Assembly: GCA_023634235.1 (NCBI GenBank)
Contig: JAMKCF010000002.1
Coordinates: 12,165,091-12,229,090 of the forward strand
Source: Pisaster brevispinus
Lineage: Eukaryota; Echinodermata; Asteroidea; Forcipulatida; Asteriidae
Direction of reading: 5' to 3'
Length of the DNA stretch: 64,000 bases
In this document: one piece after another, positions 1 through 14,400 of the stretch
Numbering within the stretch: position 1 is the stretch's first letter
Layout: every line of letters starts with the position of its first letter
Notes under the pieces: generated by a model
What the model saw: the letters and a program-made list of their open reading frames with translations, nothing else
Database searches by the model: none
Told to the model about the DNA's origin: nothing
Position numbers and translations under genes: made by a program

Positions 1-736
1 CTACTAATAAAATGCGTAAATATAACCTTTTACGTTGTTGAAACTTGAAATTTGTGATGCAGTCTTTTTTGTGAAAATAATGCAATTTTTTGAAAATAAT
101 GAAAGCTTTTTGGCAATTCTTGATATCTTGTACAAAGTGTGACCTCAGTTGACCTTTAGTTCCTGTCAAAACCGGAAGTTGAAGTTTCATATGACAAACC
201 TTCATGCTATGATCTTGCATAAAGATTAACAAAAGCTACAAGTAAATATTTTGCCTGTCAGCACAGCACAAGGAGACAAAATACCTGCGCGCAATAGTGA
301 ACTTATTTTCAACTACGCAGTCACTACGTTCAAGCCGAACACCGTGAGTTTGTACACAAACTCTCAATCTCTAGTTTTAATTTTGGGGTTTTCAATTTGG
401 GTCTATTTTTGTCTGGTGCAAAAAGTCTGTGGTCTGAAGTTTATTGTACCTTGACGACATTTTAACCTTCACTATATCCATGGAGGAAGAATCTGACTGT
501 TTTTCTTTCGCTATTTTTTTTTCTCGGTTAACTTCCTTCCTTAAAGTAAGTTCTGTCTAGCTGTGGTCCCTACTGCTTCTTCTTTAAAGGGAAAACACCG
601 GCCTCGTTGGGCTATTGTGGGTACAAAATAGACCCAAACATGTCTCTAAAGGTCTTCCAGCAGTAGAGTAGAACGGCCCCTTAAATAAACTCACACACAC
701 ATCAAACTTGGCCGTTTTCGAGATCCCCCCTCCAAA

Positions 737-880
737 AAATAAATAAATAAATAAATAAAATAAATAAATAAATAAATAAATAGATAAATAAAAATACATA
801 AATAAATAAATAAATACATAACTAAATGAATACATAAATAAATAAATAAATATATAAATAAATAAATGAAAATTAATAAA
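737..880. repeat. (AAAT)n microsatellite
   Basis: About 140 bp of imperfect AAAT/AAATA tandem repeat. The open frame running through it on the minus strand (Tyr/Leu/Ile-rich) is a product of the repeat and not a gene. Confidence 0.9.
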
Positions 881-2708
881 TAAAATAGAAATTAGGTAAC
901 ATGATTTATCCAAACCAATTTTTCGGTTTGGATAAACTACCTGTTGATCTACTGAGTTACTTTTACTTCCAGTTGTATAAAAGTTAATTACTGCACCAAA
1001 TTCACGAGTTTTTTGAAAATAGAGACTAGCCCTATATGTGCCAAGATTATGGATACAAGTTATAAACATGTTTGAAAAAAAATCGACCGTAAGATTGTAA
1101 CAACAGAGTGCCCCTGCAGTGTAACGAACCCATTGTTCCTTCCTTGACTAAGTTTCAAGCCACGGTTACTTTACTGTCTACTACGAGCTATCCATTGCCC
1201 CAGCCCTAGACAACAACCGAGACCAAGTGAAAACCAATCTGGTCGCTACCAGCAGGCAATGACGGGGTTTCCCCCATGCACATTACAATTGTGAAGCCGC
1301 CAACCTCGCTTCTTCCTGCGACAACTTCGGTCCCTCCAGCGACAACCTCTTAACCATTCTTTCGCCACTAGCACAACCTTACAGTAACAGTTTGCTATCA
1401 AAGAGGAAAATATAATCCAACTATTTTCATTGTGTGTGTTTTTATGACATCTTTTCTGTACGTCCTAGTATCAAGAATTTCTATTTTGGATGAGTATAAG
1501 TGAAATCTGTCTTGTATAAAGTTTACAAGCCCGTCAACCATCACTCGTTACCGTTGGAGCTACGGTATAGATTCGTTCTTAGTCTCTTCATTGTTTCCTA
1601 TTCATCCTGTAAGTGGCTAATAATAGGCTAACGTTTATGTGTAATTAATTGAAATAAACAAATAAACAAATAAACAAAGATTCTTAAGTATTTCGGTGCT
1701 AATTTTATCCATTAAGTTCGATCAGTTACCTTAGAATGCACTTAAAATTCAATGAAACACACATTGATCAGCGCCGAAACATGGGGGTAAACTTTTAGGG
1801 GCACAATGGGGCGCACCACTTTTTTGTAGGAGGAAATTCTGGCCAATTAAAACCGTAGGTTCAGTTTGCATTTATCGTTAGCAAGCCAACTTTCAGCGCT
1901 CTTGTTATGCCATATTTTTAAAAGATAATCTGACGTGAGTGCTTAAACAGATACAGTGGCTGTGTGTAAATGGAAAAAAGTTTAAAAACAAATTGAAACT
2001 ATCATTTTATTTTTTTTCAATGTAAAATTTTACGCCGGTAATTGTGAATCTCAAATGTCCAGATTTCTCAAATAGGGGCACCTGCTAGGGAGGGGCACGG
2101 ACATCGTAACCGCCCTTTATAGTTACGTCACTGGGTGTAATAATTAATAATCAACTTGTATGATATTATTAACACTGAAGTTATGAGAAATCAAGCAATG
2201 GAATATTGTCCCTCTGCGGGGGTGTACTTGTGTCTGTCATTCCCAAGTATGCAAAACAATCCATCGAGTACCTTCATGACTTGTGTCATTGAGGTTGTGT
2301 CCTTCACCTATGTAACCTGCGAGTGTTTGCCACATAATTCTTTTGGATCAAGGATCACCTTTTTGGAGAGACTTGACGTGTCGAATTAGTAAGTTGACCC
2401 ACTTAGAATTTCTCAGTGCAGAAAAAGAAAATGCTCAAAATAAAAGCAACGAGCCAGCCTCTGTAATAAATGTGATTGTGTAATAATGGAGCTGTGTGCT
2501 TCCTTCAAGGAAGTTGGGAAAGTTTGAGGATTGGTTCGAGCATGGTTAAAGTAAGTTTAAAGTTAGACTAGTCTCTCGTCTACTGTCTTTAAGACAGTCA
2601 CTGGTCCTTCGAACCAATGTTTACAATGTAGAAACAATGACGTACTACTACCAGACTGTAATACACAAAATTAGTGGGGGTGCGTGCAATGGCATACAAG
2701 ATGCTCCA

Positions 2709-3101
2709 TTAAAGGGAACGTGTACCTTTGGTTTTTGGAACCCTTAGTTTCTTTTAATTCAATATAAATGTAAATATACACAACAAAACTAACCTGTGAA
2801 AATTTCATTATAAAAGGTGGTAGCGTTTTTGAGATTTCGCCGAAAATCCGGAGCGATTACGTCCACGCAGGAAGAAAAATCCGTAACTGAAATACACAAT
2901 CTGAGAAACGTTACTGACAGTAACGTTTCTCAACTTGAAGGTTTTGGCGATACAAAACATCCTTTTCCATAACCACATTACTTCAAAGTGAATTGCTTCT
3001 AAAAAAAAGAAGCTTTATACTACCGAGAGCTGCTGTACCTCTAACCAATTAAGTTGCCATTAAATTTAAGAGTGATTACCAAACGTATACATACCCTTTA
3101 A
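2709..3101. mobile_element. MITE-like element with central perfect hairpin (copy 1)
   Basis: It begins TTAAAGGGAACGTG and ends with the inverted counterpart CCCTTTAA. In the middle (about 2895-2935) is a palindrome in which GAGAAACGTTACTG is followed by CAGTAACGTTTCTC. A reverse-oriented relative occurs at about 39509-39918 with the same hairpin and flanks. There is no coding capacity. Known echinoderm MITEs look like this, but family assignment needs a repeat library. Confidence 0.7.
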
Positions 3102-5209
3102 AGGCCGATATCTAGCATTTATATTTACGAGGCTCGATTTATGACTTCAGAGGGGCATCAGGGATGGGTTAAAGTAAGCATAATGAACAGGGATGGTACT
3201 GTAAAGTTTGATCTAGCTACTAGGATATTATGCACTTTTTAAAAACTCATTATCAATACCACAAAGAAACATAAGCAGTATGTGTTTACCCGAAAGGTTT
3301 CACACTTAATTTCCACAATTTGAAAAATCTAAGAAACCAATCGTCATCTAAAAGGCGTAGTGTTGGAGACGCTCGTCCCATCCCAAGCGACACCGCGACA
3401 AAAAACACGACGGATGAATGCTGTTTCATACCATGTTAGATTATGTTAATCTCTGTATGATGCCCATCTGGTTTGAATCCGGAAAAGTCAGCATATATTG
3501 GGAAAGTATATTATGTGTAATAGTAATTATATACGAGTGTCGTAGACTAGTTTATCCAGCCTGCCTTTCCTGTTGTGGCAACTGAACTGTCGTGTGATCA
3601 ACCGGTTGCAAAGTTAACTTATTCACACGTTAAAGCAATGCATCCGATGGAAACTCCAAATTCTCAAAAGTGATCGATTATGCGTGAGACTTGCAAAACG
3701 ATGAGACAATTTGAAAGGCGGGAATGCTAAGCATGACTGGTGTTGGAAGCAAAGCAAGTTAAAGTAAAGGAATGTTTAAAGTCTAATAATGTGATGTTCA
3801 GTGACGTATGCGCCCCCCCCCCCCATCTGATGTCCGTGCCCCCCCGGTCCCGTTTGAAGTCTGAAATGATGATATAAAAATATTACATTATGCGTTAATG
3901 CGATAAGTGTAATGTTTGTAAAACTTGTTTTCCCAGTTTACACACAGACAATGACTTGTTTTCACACTTGCTGGAGAGAAAACGGAAACTACAGTTTAAT
4001 TATTTGCCAGAAGTGCCACCCCACCCCCCGAAATGGTGCCCTCAAAAAATGTTGCCCCCTAGAATATTAACCTGGTTTCGGCACTGCTAATACCAGCAGT
4101 TACGAATGCGCTGATGCGCTGACTTTTCAGCGCGGTGTTGGACAAAACCACCGGATCGCTCTTTATTTGAAACATGATTCGGCGTTGTCCTTTTTTAAAA
4201 TCAGAAATCCAGACAAAGAATAGCATGCGGGAAGGACATTGACCCGCCACCCTCCACGTTTGAAGCATGTGACACAAACTGGAGTACATGTGCACATAAC
4301 AAAGCACATGGTAACTTTCAATCCAAGAATGAGTTTGTTATCAAGAGTTGAAGCGTTTGATCAAACATGGATGATAATATTATTTTCCAAAACAGTCAAC
4401 GCAGTATTAGATAAGCTAATGCGTTCACAATGCCTGTTTCGGAACACTCTCCGTTGAGCTGTTGAAACAAGTTACTTCAATTTGGTAATGGGGCACACGT
4501 TTCTACGTCTCAAGTTAGGTTGGGGCGGCAGATCGAGGCCCTCGCCCACCCCCACCCATTTTTCATTTAATTTTTATTTTATTTTGTTTCGAGTGGGTGT
4601 TTTTATTACAGTATAGGGACTTGGAACACTAGTGAGGACTTACACACATCCACACAGTGTTGTTATTGTTGTTGTTGTTTTTTTTTTTAAGAATATGAGT
4701 GTACAGAATAAAGGAATGTCAACAGAGTGAATACAACTTATTGGAAAAGTCAAAGACTGGGTACACAGTGGTTTTTTTTCTGTGTTGACGCATACATACA
4801 TACAGAATAAAGGAATCTCAACAGAGTGAATACAACCCATTAGGGACAGTCAAAGACTGGGGTGCTTCACAAGAAATTTTGTATACAAAATCTTTGGGAA
4901 GGTGTTGAGTACATCAGGGACAAAGGGGGGAAAACCAATGGATATGGATACACATTCAAACTGGGGTCCTACAAAAGTGCAAACAAAAGAGGGACAACAG
5001 GAGGTCCCCGATTGCAGGTGTTAACACACCATAATGGTGTGTGGTGAGGGTGGGGGAGGGGAGATAAGCAAAAAGGGAAGGGCATTGTTCAGGAACGTAG
5101 ATGGGAGAGGGGGTACGAAGGCACCCCAAACCCGCAGTTTTGTTGTTGTTGTTTTTATTTTTTGCTAAAAATAAGATTATGAGAATGTGTCCGTCATTTT
5201 CTTCACAAG

Positions 5210-8200
5210 GTGGTAATTTCATCCACGTCACGAATTACTATGATGTCACGCAGCCAATTGTCGTTTACCACAAGGCCCTTCCCGCCGTAGGTAATGACGT
5301 AGAATTGTGCGGTAATGTGGTGGGCGTGGCTCTGGACGGACATCCGGGCACTGTTGGATTGTACAGGATTTATGATGCACAAAGTGGTCAGCTGGAATTA
5401 CTGAAAACAATAACAGGTAGGTACGGAAGCCCATTCGCAAGCCGTCACTACCAATTTGCGATAAATAATTTTGGTATTCCATTTTTGATGCCGATTCACA
5501 AATCCCTAAATCACTGACTTGAATCCGATTCTCGCCGTAATATAATAATTAGTTCCACTTATTTGGTCATATCTGACAAAAAACAGGTGTATATTAATAC
5601 CACCCAGAGCAGGTGTGAAGTACAATATCGATATGAATGTTGCCTCTTTCAGTCGGTGATCGGCCAAATATGCTAAAGTTCACCCGAGACTGTGGTACGA
5701 TCGTGGTAACGAACGAAGGAGAGCCGTACGAAGTATCGGGCTACATTGTTGATCCCGAGGGGTCAGTCTCGCTCATCCGCTTTGATTTACTAGGCTTAAC
5801 CTCAACAGTCATCAACTTCGACTTCAAGTCATTCAACTCCAGGTACACATTTTAAACAAATAAATAATGTTTTTATATTTGACAAGCGAGAAAGACAACA
5901 ACTTGTTAGGGCTCCCACTGGCGACTTTTCATTAAACATTGACGTTTCTTGAATGTGTAAAAAAAAATCGCAAAATAATTCAAATTACGGGTAAATGTCT
6001 GCAGTTATCTTTAAATTACATTCTACATCATTAAATCATATCATTTGATATACACAATGACACTTAATATACACAACGAAAAACACCCAACAACAGATCA
6101 TGAGCAATAAGAGGCAGAGTGTCAAGCACTCCACGCTCACAAGACAGGGTTGCGGGGGTACCAGTGTAACTTTTAACGAAAATAAACAATGGCTTTGTTA
6201 TGACTAGAATAGCGTAAGCCCCCGAAAGTTCTCTTGCGATGTTTTGATAAAGTGAACCTTTGTTGCATAAATATTTATCCGCTTGCAGGGCGGATGAGTA
6301 CGTTCGTCGGGGAGTGAGGTGGCCGTATAAAGGAGAGTTGGGTCGGAGTCCAAACACACTATCGCAGTCTCTGGAACCGGAGTATGTCGCATTAAACTAC
6401 GACGAAACTAAGGCCTATATAAGCCTGCAGGTAATTAGTCTCTATGTAACAAGTTTAAAATGAAGCTGCACTCGAACTTGCTTACACAAACTAGTTTTGC
6501 TATGCAGAACTTGAAAACCTGAGTTTAGATGTAAATGTTATATCGCATTGCTACCGGTTCTTTTCTAAATTTCCTTGGCCCTACCCACAGTCGCGGCTAC
6601 AGCTGTTGCTGTGACCTTCCGATGCTTCAAGATGATCAAGATGATCAAGTTGCAGTCACAGCTGCAGCTGCAGCTGTAGCCTTAGCCGTAGCCACAGACA
6701 CAGCTACTAACTCTAGCTTATACATATGAAATAGCCTGTGACAATTTTGAAAGAATGTGTTTAGAATATTAACTATCTTCCCTGTTTGTAGGAGAACAAT
6801 GCAATTGCCGTGATCGACCTGGTATCCGAGACGTTAGTTGATATCTATTCCCTTGGTTTCAAATCCTGGCGTAATACCCTACTGGATCCTAGCGATAAGG
6901 ATGGAGGTAGTGTTTTTTCTTCGTGCAATATCTGAAATGAAAGCCTTTTTTCTCAAACCTATAAGCATTTCGAGCATAATTTGTTGTTAAAATTGGCCAA
7001 ACTTCGGACATTTAGCACGTTTACAACAGGTAAATTAACTGATACAATTCTGTTGTAACATTCTACTGGAAACCAAGGATGAAGTTATGTTACATGTAAA
7101 CCGTGCGGCTTTACGGCCACTAAACGATGAAGAGGTGTGGAGAGAACATGACATGTTTGCCTAAAACATTTTCGTAAAACATTATAATTATACTCCTGGT
7201 ATTAAAACCAAGGATGCTTCATAATTGTAAACTTAATCACTGTAGCTCGCAAACCTGAGGAAACCTCAAGGGTGCTTGCTATGTGAACCAGAAACACCGG
7301 GGTTGACCCCTACTCTTCCACAAATAAGTGTTCTGGTGTCGTGCACAACCTATCTTAGTACACAAGACCTACGGCTTAATGTCCTGTCATTTAAAGGAAA
7401 ATGCCATTACGGTAAAGCATCTTGCTCGAGGAAACAGGTGCCACGACCGGGACGCAAATCCACGCTCTGCTGATCAGAAACACCAGGACAAAATATCATA
7501 CTGTTGATTAAGTACAAAGCTTACTAAGCACAACTAATTTATGCTTTCCAGGTTCAAGTCAAACAACCACGTCACATGTACAACTTGTGACTGGTATCCT
7601 GATCATTTTCTGCTTCTAAGCAATATTTTCATACGGTGTATCCACTATAGGCATTAACTTCGCTACATACGATATCTACAGTATATATCAGCCAGAATCA
7701 ATCCAATTCATGAGAGTGAATGGAGTTGATTATATTGTGACAGCCAACGAAGGGGATGATATGTCATATTCAGCCGGTAATAGCTCCTGGAATGAGGCCA
7801 AGCGTGGAAAAGACTTCGTTGACGGTAGGAATTCCAAGATTCCAAGATACTTCACCCAAAAGAAGAAAATGTTCTTATTCTCGTTGACAACCTTTACTCA
7901 GTCCGTAATTCCAACACCATGCAGGGCTTCAAAATCTTATCGAATATTATTTGTTTTATTTAACGCTATTTTATCCAAGAGAAAAGTCAGAACGTTCACA
8001 AATTGCTTTTTGTGTTCTAGACAAGAACAACAGAAACATGATACCGACTTTTAGAGACACACTCACTGGGCCAACTTGCAGAATGACAATGACAAGGCCA
8101 TGGTAGCTCTGCCAACTCATCAGCCATCAACCAAAAGCAACTCCAGTAATTCAACACATTATATACGAATCTATATACTAGAGTGTGTGATACATGTAAA

Positions 8201-10827
8201 GTTTTGGTCTTTCAATGCCTTATCTGACCCGTGAATTACTGTTGTTTTTCGCACATCGTAGCAAATCAGCTGTCTAGCTCCGTCCCAAGTGCACTCAGTG
8301 ATGCTCTTGCCGATGATAGAAAGCTGGGTAAGGAACAATCAATGAATACAATATTCCAATCTAATGAAGGCCTTAATTAGCCAACTGTGCTGTTTAATTA
8401 ACTTCAAAATCCATTCAGACTGTTCAAGTCTCGCACATGTATAATAACCTGTTGGTGAATCTTGGGTAAGTAAGGTTCCCACATGCATTTCTTTAGTGAA
8501 CATAGCAAAATTGGGCACTGGTTCACGAGATAGGCCTACATTAAACCTGCAAAGTGTTAAACCCTCTCATAGCTTAAACGCGCATCATCTTCATTTTGTC
8601 CGACAGGACGGTTACAATTTAGCACTATCGATGGTCGGAGCACGCAAGATACCAGCAAGTTCGATCGACTTTTTTGCTATGGGGCCCGAAGTGTTGCTGT
8701 GTTCAGGGCCGACGACTTTTCGCTGGTTTACGACACAGGAGATGAGATCGAACGCAAGCACGCCATCTTCTATCCGAAAATTTTCAACGCCGACTACGAC
8801 AGTGACGAGCCCGACACGGAAACGGTAGAAGACACGTTCGACAAACGCTCGGATTCAAAGGTCAGTTCTTAAGGTTGGGCCATGGGTTTGTTTTCGTCAA
8901 CTTAATGCTGGTTCAAAGGCAAACGTATCAAGAAAGATACAATAAAAGTCACCTGTGAACGTTTCAGATGAATACGGTATATACTTGTCGAGAAAACGGC
9001 CAAAAAATATCACGAAATTTTCATTCAGACGTCGAATCCAACGTTTAGAGAGGTGACGTGGGTACCAGTCGCATCTCTGGCCGCATGCAATAAAAAATGA
9101 ACACATTGGAAATTTGAATCTCTCAATCTCGTCTGGGGTGAGTTTTGGGGATGTAAACTGTTCGACATGCTTTTATTGTTTTCAAATCAACTGGGGCACA
9201 TAAAAAAAATCCAGACAAATATTTTCGCAGGATGCTTACCTTACACCATTACCATTTTTATAACAAGGCTAACACCAACAACACCAAGCCTACAGATATA
9301 TATATTTTCCTTCATAGCCGAGGAAATGTCATTTCCAGACCCCCAAAATCAATGTCATTTATTTTGACAGCAGCAACCGAAAAGGGCTCAAAATAAATGT
9401 GCATAAACCTCAACGATGACCCTGAACTTAAAACATCACACAAAAGACCTGTGGAAATGTCATCAAATCAGTTTCACATCGTGTTTTCAGACGGAAACCT
9501 AACATGAGGACATTTCTATAAGTTGGTTGTGTGTTTTTTTAAAGGTATGGTTATCGTTTGGTTTTTGTCGACGTAGTGCTGATTTATAGGCAATTAATAC
9601 CAAGAGAGATTATACAATAAAAGTCACCTGTGAAAGATTCTGTTGAATACAGTGTCTATTTCATGAGAACGTGTGACCCTATTTCACCCGAAAGTGAAAC
9701 TATTGGATGGGAATCAACTATCCATGAATGCACAAGAGTAACCAGTTAAAGTTATGTAGTAAGAAGATTTCTCAAGAACAATATACGCAGCGAAGTAGAC
9801 ACAGTACACATGTTGTTACTGCAAACCGACCTCACCATGCAATGCCTCAAAACCCAAACTGTGAGTGCTTTTTAAAATGATGCGCTTGAATCTACTAAAT
9901 TCAACGTAAACAAAATAATTTGACTATAATTATAACTACCTTTAAGGGACCCGAGACCGAGTCAGTTGAGATTGCAGAAATAAACGGCCAGCGTGTGATG
10001 TTCGTTGGGAACGAACGCACGAGTACCATCATGGTGTATACCTTCGAAGACAGCTCAACTACTCCGAACTTCGAGTCTATCTACCGTTCCGGAGGAACCA
10101 GTGACACTTACACGGAACTCTACGATGCAAGAAACTTCGGTGATATGGACCCAGAAGACTTACGGTAGGATTGTTTTCTCTCAAAAAATAATCCTTCGAG
10201 TATGACATCAAAAGTATAAAACAGTTCTCTCAATGATGTCAATGAAGAACTACCATTGGCTGAAAATCGTGCACAGTGCGTACACGCGTGCACGTTTCGA
10301 TTGTTTGACGTCTAAGATGGCGGTCAATGCGAGGGCTCTATAGTCCGCGACCGGATCACTATTTTAAGATCACACAAATCTGCCCTGTGAAGCTTGTGGT
10401 CGTATGAGCAATAAGCGCCGAATTCGGCTGTAAGAAGCGCAAGAAAATAATCCCATTATAAAGTTGTGATTTCTCACTTAAGAACCAGAAGTTTAAAACA
10501 TCACTTTATAACAATAAATAATTATAACACTCTGAAATATGTCACCTTCGGCGCAAAGACAAGCTTGTCGGTCAACAAATTTCAAACCCTTCATGTAAGC
10601 GCCGCACACTGAGAAAATGGTTCTTCAACCCCCAATAGTCTATTTAGTCGCTTTTTATTTCAAAAGAATGTTCCCATCCATCGATAGGTTTATCAAAGCG
10701 TCGGATACCCCATCCGGTAAACCGCTTCTACTCGTCACTAGTGCTGCAAGTGGGACAGTGAGTATGTACGAAGTCATCGACAGTGATGATCAAAAAAAAA
10801 CTACCAGCAACAGTGACGACTACACGG
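5210..10827 (+). CDS. MSP130-like glycoprotein, ectodomain repeat 1 (choice-of-anchor I fold)
   Basis: Nine exons give about 502 aa: 5210-5416, 5653-5842, 6289-6430, 6792-6906, 7651-7824, 8262-8327, 8607-8860, 9947-10164 and 10688-10827. All have GT/AG borders and matching phases. The product resembles sea-urchin MSP130, a GPI-anchored mesenchyme-cell surface glycoprotein linked to biomineralisation, and bacterial choice-of-anchor-I proteins. Seen in sequence: GNFIHVTNYYDV, repeated blade-like ANEG/TNEG motifs (VTNEGEPYE, TANEGDDMSY), FRADDFSLVYDTGDEIER, then GPETESVEI and GKPLLLVTSAASGTVSMYEV, typical of the family's C-terminal end. The first exon starts in phase 1, so coding sequence must precede it, but no N-terminal exon or signal peptide was recognised. 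No stop or GPI-tail exon was found after 10827. The last donor is phase-compatible with the acceptor at 11474, so this may be the first half of one two-repeat gene. Exon borders are by eye. Confidence 0.85.
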
Positions 10828-11473
10828 GTAAGTCTGTTACTGAACATTGTGTTCGACATGTACCACTTTTGTCCGACATTCGATGTGGGTCATTGTTTTT
10901 CCAACCTATTGTGCCGGGCATACCATTATGTCCCACCCATTGGTCTGACCAAAAATTATGTCAGAGTCATTGTGTCAAATGAAACTGCAACGTTCGACTC
11001 AAAATAATTGTCGGACAAACTATTGGCCCCTATGTCTCTTCAGCACAGCATGTAACTTTACCTCCTTCACTGGCTCTTCCTGGCAGTACATAATGTTTCA
11101 GCATGAGGAGCAGACCAGTATTCCCCTGAAGACCAGCGTTTGAAACGTCGACAATCAACATTTTCTCAGAACCCAAGATAAGCCCAGTCATAAATGCCAC
11201 CAAAAAGAACCTGCCTTAAACAGAGGGGGTAACATAAAGGGGTATAGAAACTATTTTTAAAAATGCATAAGCATTGTCATGTTCCCTGTATACTTCGGTG
11301 ATTTTCATTGATTCACATAATCAAGGGATCAGACTATATCCTCTTTGCCTCACTTTGTTACATTAGGAGATATTAACAGATTTATCATCCGCCACGTTTT
11401 CCAGTTTATTTCTGAACAAGCTTCAGGGAAATATAAAAGTGAAAATTCAACAAATATTGTGTATACTTTCCAG

Positions 11474-14400
11474 TGGTGTTGGATCCCATCTCGACGGTTT
11501 ATGTACCATACAATTACCAATCAGACGAGACGCCACAGTACGCACTGGACGAACACGCAGTCCAACGAAGCGCTTATGATAAGGTCAATGCTATGGTCTA
11601 CTCTATTGGTAAGTCAAGTTGATGGGGTCATGCCCACGGCTGGATGTGGACCAACTGGTGTAAACATGCTAGACTAGCCCAAAGTTAAGAAGGTCAATGT
11701 GTACACACATAAAACTGATAATGTTGGATAAGAGTGAAATTCAAATATTTCAATATTTTTGTCCATAATTCACAAAAGTTCTTGCATTCCATCGAGACTG
11801 ATGAGTAAAGTTCCACTGTTTTCCTTTTGTTTGCCTTCTTCACCTCATCCGTAGGCGACAACTTTCTGCACGTCGTCGATATATCTGACGTCACGCGACC
11901 CAACATTATTCATTACATGGAATTAACGGGCTCTGGGGAAGATATTGAGCTATGCGGCAATGTCATCGGTATTGTGTTAGATGGTATCCCGGGAAAAGTG
12001 GTGCTATACGGTCTCTATGACAACCAAAATAAGGCTCTCTCTCTCATTGACAGCGTTACAGGTAAGGCTAAAGAAACTCATTTCCGACACCCTTTTGATA
12101 ACGCTAAGATGATGTTTGAAAACACTAACCCTATTAAACGAATTGTAAAAGGAATTTTCAAAAGGGGGGATTTCGGGAGGGAAAAAGCACACCTGTTATA
12201 TTGTTTTTTGAAAGGCTTGATAACCTTGCACTGGCGTCACACCTGGCTGATGTGTTCACAAGCCTCTAAGTCTCCGGAGTTCACATGTATTGGGCTAAAA
12301 TAGGTCTGTGTTTCTGTTATTAAATCGCGAAAACAAAGAACCATCGCAGCCGACAAGGAAATCCGCTCGCCGATGGATGATAGTGGTTCATGGGATATTA
12401 AGCGCACTGTTTGTCCCCTTTTTTTTTGGGGGGGGCGTCTTGGATCTCAAGACGTTTAAACTATTAACATGAACTTTTCCGTTGTAAACACAAACTTTGT
12501 TTTCAGTTGGTAGTAAACCAGAGATGCTGATATTCACCTCTGACTGTCGTACCGTCCTGGTAGCGAACGAGGGGAAAACAATTGAAGATAATGGGTACAT
12601 CGTTGACCTTGAAGGTTCTATCTCCATTCTTCATCTCAGTGAAACGGGAACTGTTGTCAGCAACATCCACTTGAACTTTACGTCTTTCAACACAAGGTAA
12701 CAATAAGTTAATCAGGCCAAACTATCGTAAGCCGCATTAACTAGGCGTTTACGTATTTCAACTCACAGTATACCAAGTTAATTTGGCTATAAACTATTGT
12801 AAGCAACATTAACTTGGACTTTACGTCTTTTAACAAAAGGTATAACCCAAGCTATTTGGGTTATTAAAATGCATAAACTGTTGTACAAGCTACATCGACT
12901 TGGACTTTACTTATTATTTTAATGCACGAAAAGGGGATCCGAAACGTCATTCACTGACAGCTTTGTATCATATCTTCAGATTTTAATGAGTAAGATTACA
13001 TCTTCAGGCTTTGGACGTATTAATTCAGCCCCAGTTTCTTAAGTGTTCAATGAACAAAGCATAAAAATCAGCCTGTACAAATTAAATAAATTTTGATGGT
13101 CATTGGGTGTAAACAACCAAAATTGTTTACGTTTTGACGGGTATTTTGAGTACGTCTGTTCGTGTTTATTTCGATAAAAGCAATCGAAATAAGCAAGGGT
13201 GATTTGTGGGATTTTCAAAAGTGATTTTCGCGACTTTGACAGTAATTCAAAATTATGTCACTGAAGATTTTGGTACTGTTATAAACTTTGTCATCGGTAA
13301 CATTTTGGATTAAAACTAATGGTGTGTTTTAATGATAACTATAGCAATTCTTTGTAAACACAAAACTAGATTGTTTCAGAAATTGTGCCCATTACGATGT
13401 TATAGTGGGCGACGTCACAGTAAAACAATAAACCTGTAGATGAAACTATTTTAGGATCCTGAAAAAAGTGATATCTGATTCTACCAAGTTCCTTCAACTG
13501 CTGTTTGATGGATTTATCTTTCAGAGCCCTAGACTATTTGGGGCGCGGTGTCAGGTGGCCTTATAGGGGAGAGTTAAGTGAAAACCCGACAACATTTTCT
13601 CAATCAATTGAACCAGAGTACATCACTTTGAATACAGATGACACAAAGGCATACATCTGCCTTCAGGTGAGATAGTAGCTATTACTACCAGTCAGTGGAA
13701 CCCAAATCAATGGGACCAAAAATTTTACTTAATGCAGATGAAAGGCACCATTTGCCTTCAAGTAAGATAAAAGAACTATTCTGTTCAAGGGAGCCAATAC
13801 AGATGCAAGTTGCTTTTCCAATAAATGGATCCCAAGTCAATAAAACCACAATATATCACCTACACGGCAAATGAGTTATCATATCACGCAGCTATATAAT
13901 ACAAGTTGAAAAGACCAGCCATTGGAACCAAAGTTAAAACAACAAGAAAGCTACAAAATAGAAAAAAACCCATTATAATTTACAAGCTATTCCAGTCAAT
14001 ATAGATCACCCCCTAGAACTCAAACAAGAACCTAAGTATATCACCAAGTTCCTTCGGTAAGATGAGATATTTTGTAAAATACATTGAACTATTTATAAGC
14101 ACCAAAATGTAATCCCAAATAATAAAACCCGATTCAAAGTCAATCTAAAAACACAATATAAACCAAAGTAAAACTAGTGTAAAAGTTATGGTTTCTACTT
14201 TTATTATTTTTGATCTATAGGATAACAATGCTATCGCAGTGATAGATCTAATTTCAGACACCATTGTAGACATTTATCCTCTTGGAGTTAAGTCCTGGAA
14301 GAATTTGCTTCTTGACGCAAGTGACAAAGATGGAGGTAAGGGAGGGAAATTGTATAGAGAGCAGCCTATATTCATAGACACGCAAACTTAAAAATATTCT

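Larger units (their letters stand above)
1..5209. other. Non-coding flank upstream of the MSP130-like locus
   Basis: No convincing coding exon was found on either strand. The stretch holds an (AAAT)n microsatellite at about 737-880, a short AAATAAAC-type repeat near 1655-1680, a palindromic MITE at 2709-3101, a C-run near 3816-3825, and short AT-rich ORFs of random character. The first exon or exons of the MSP130-like gene (signal peptide and the counterpart of the exon at 11474-11608) should lie here or further upstream, but I could not identify them. Confidence 0.6.

Noticed and set aside
584..1069. 161-residue minus-strand ORF rich in Tyr, Leu and Ile
   Set aside because: Produced by the (AAAT)n microsatellite; composition and flanks are not protein-like.
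11345..11677. 110-residue ORF as a terminal exon of MSP130 repeat 1
   Set aside because: It reads the genuine exon 11474-11608 in a wrong frame and has no GPI-type tail.
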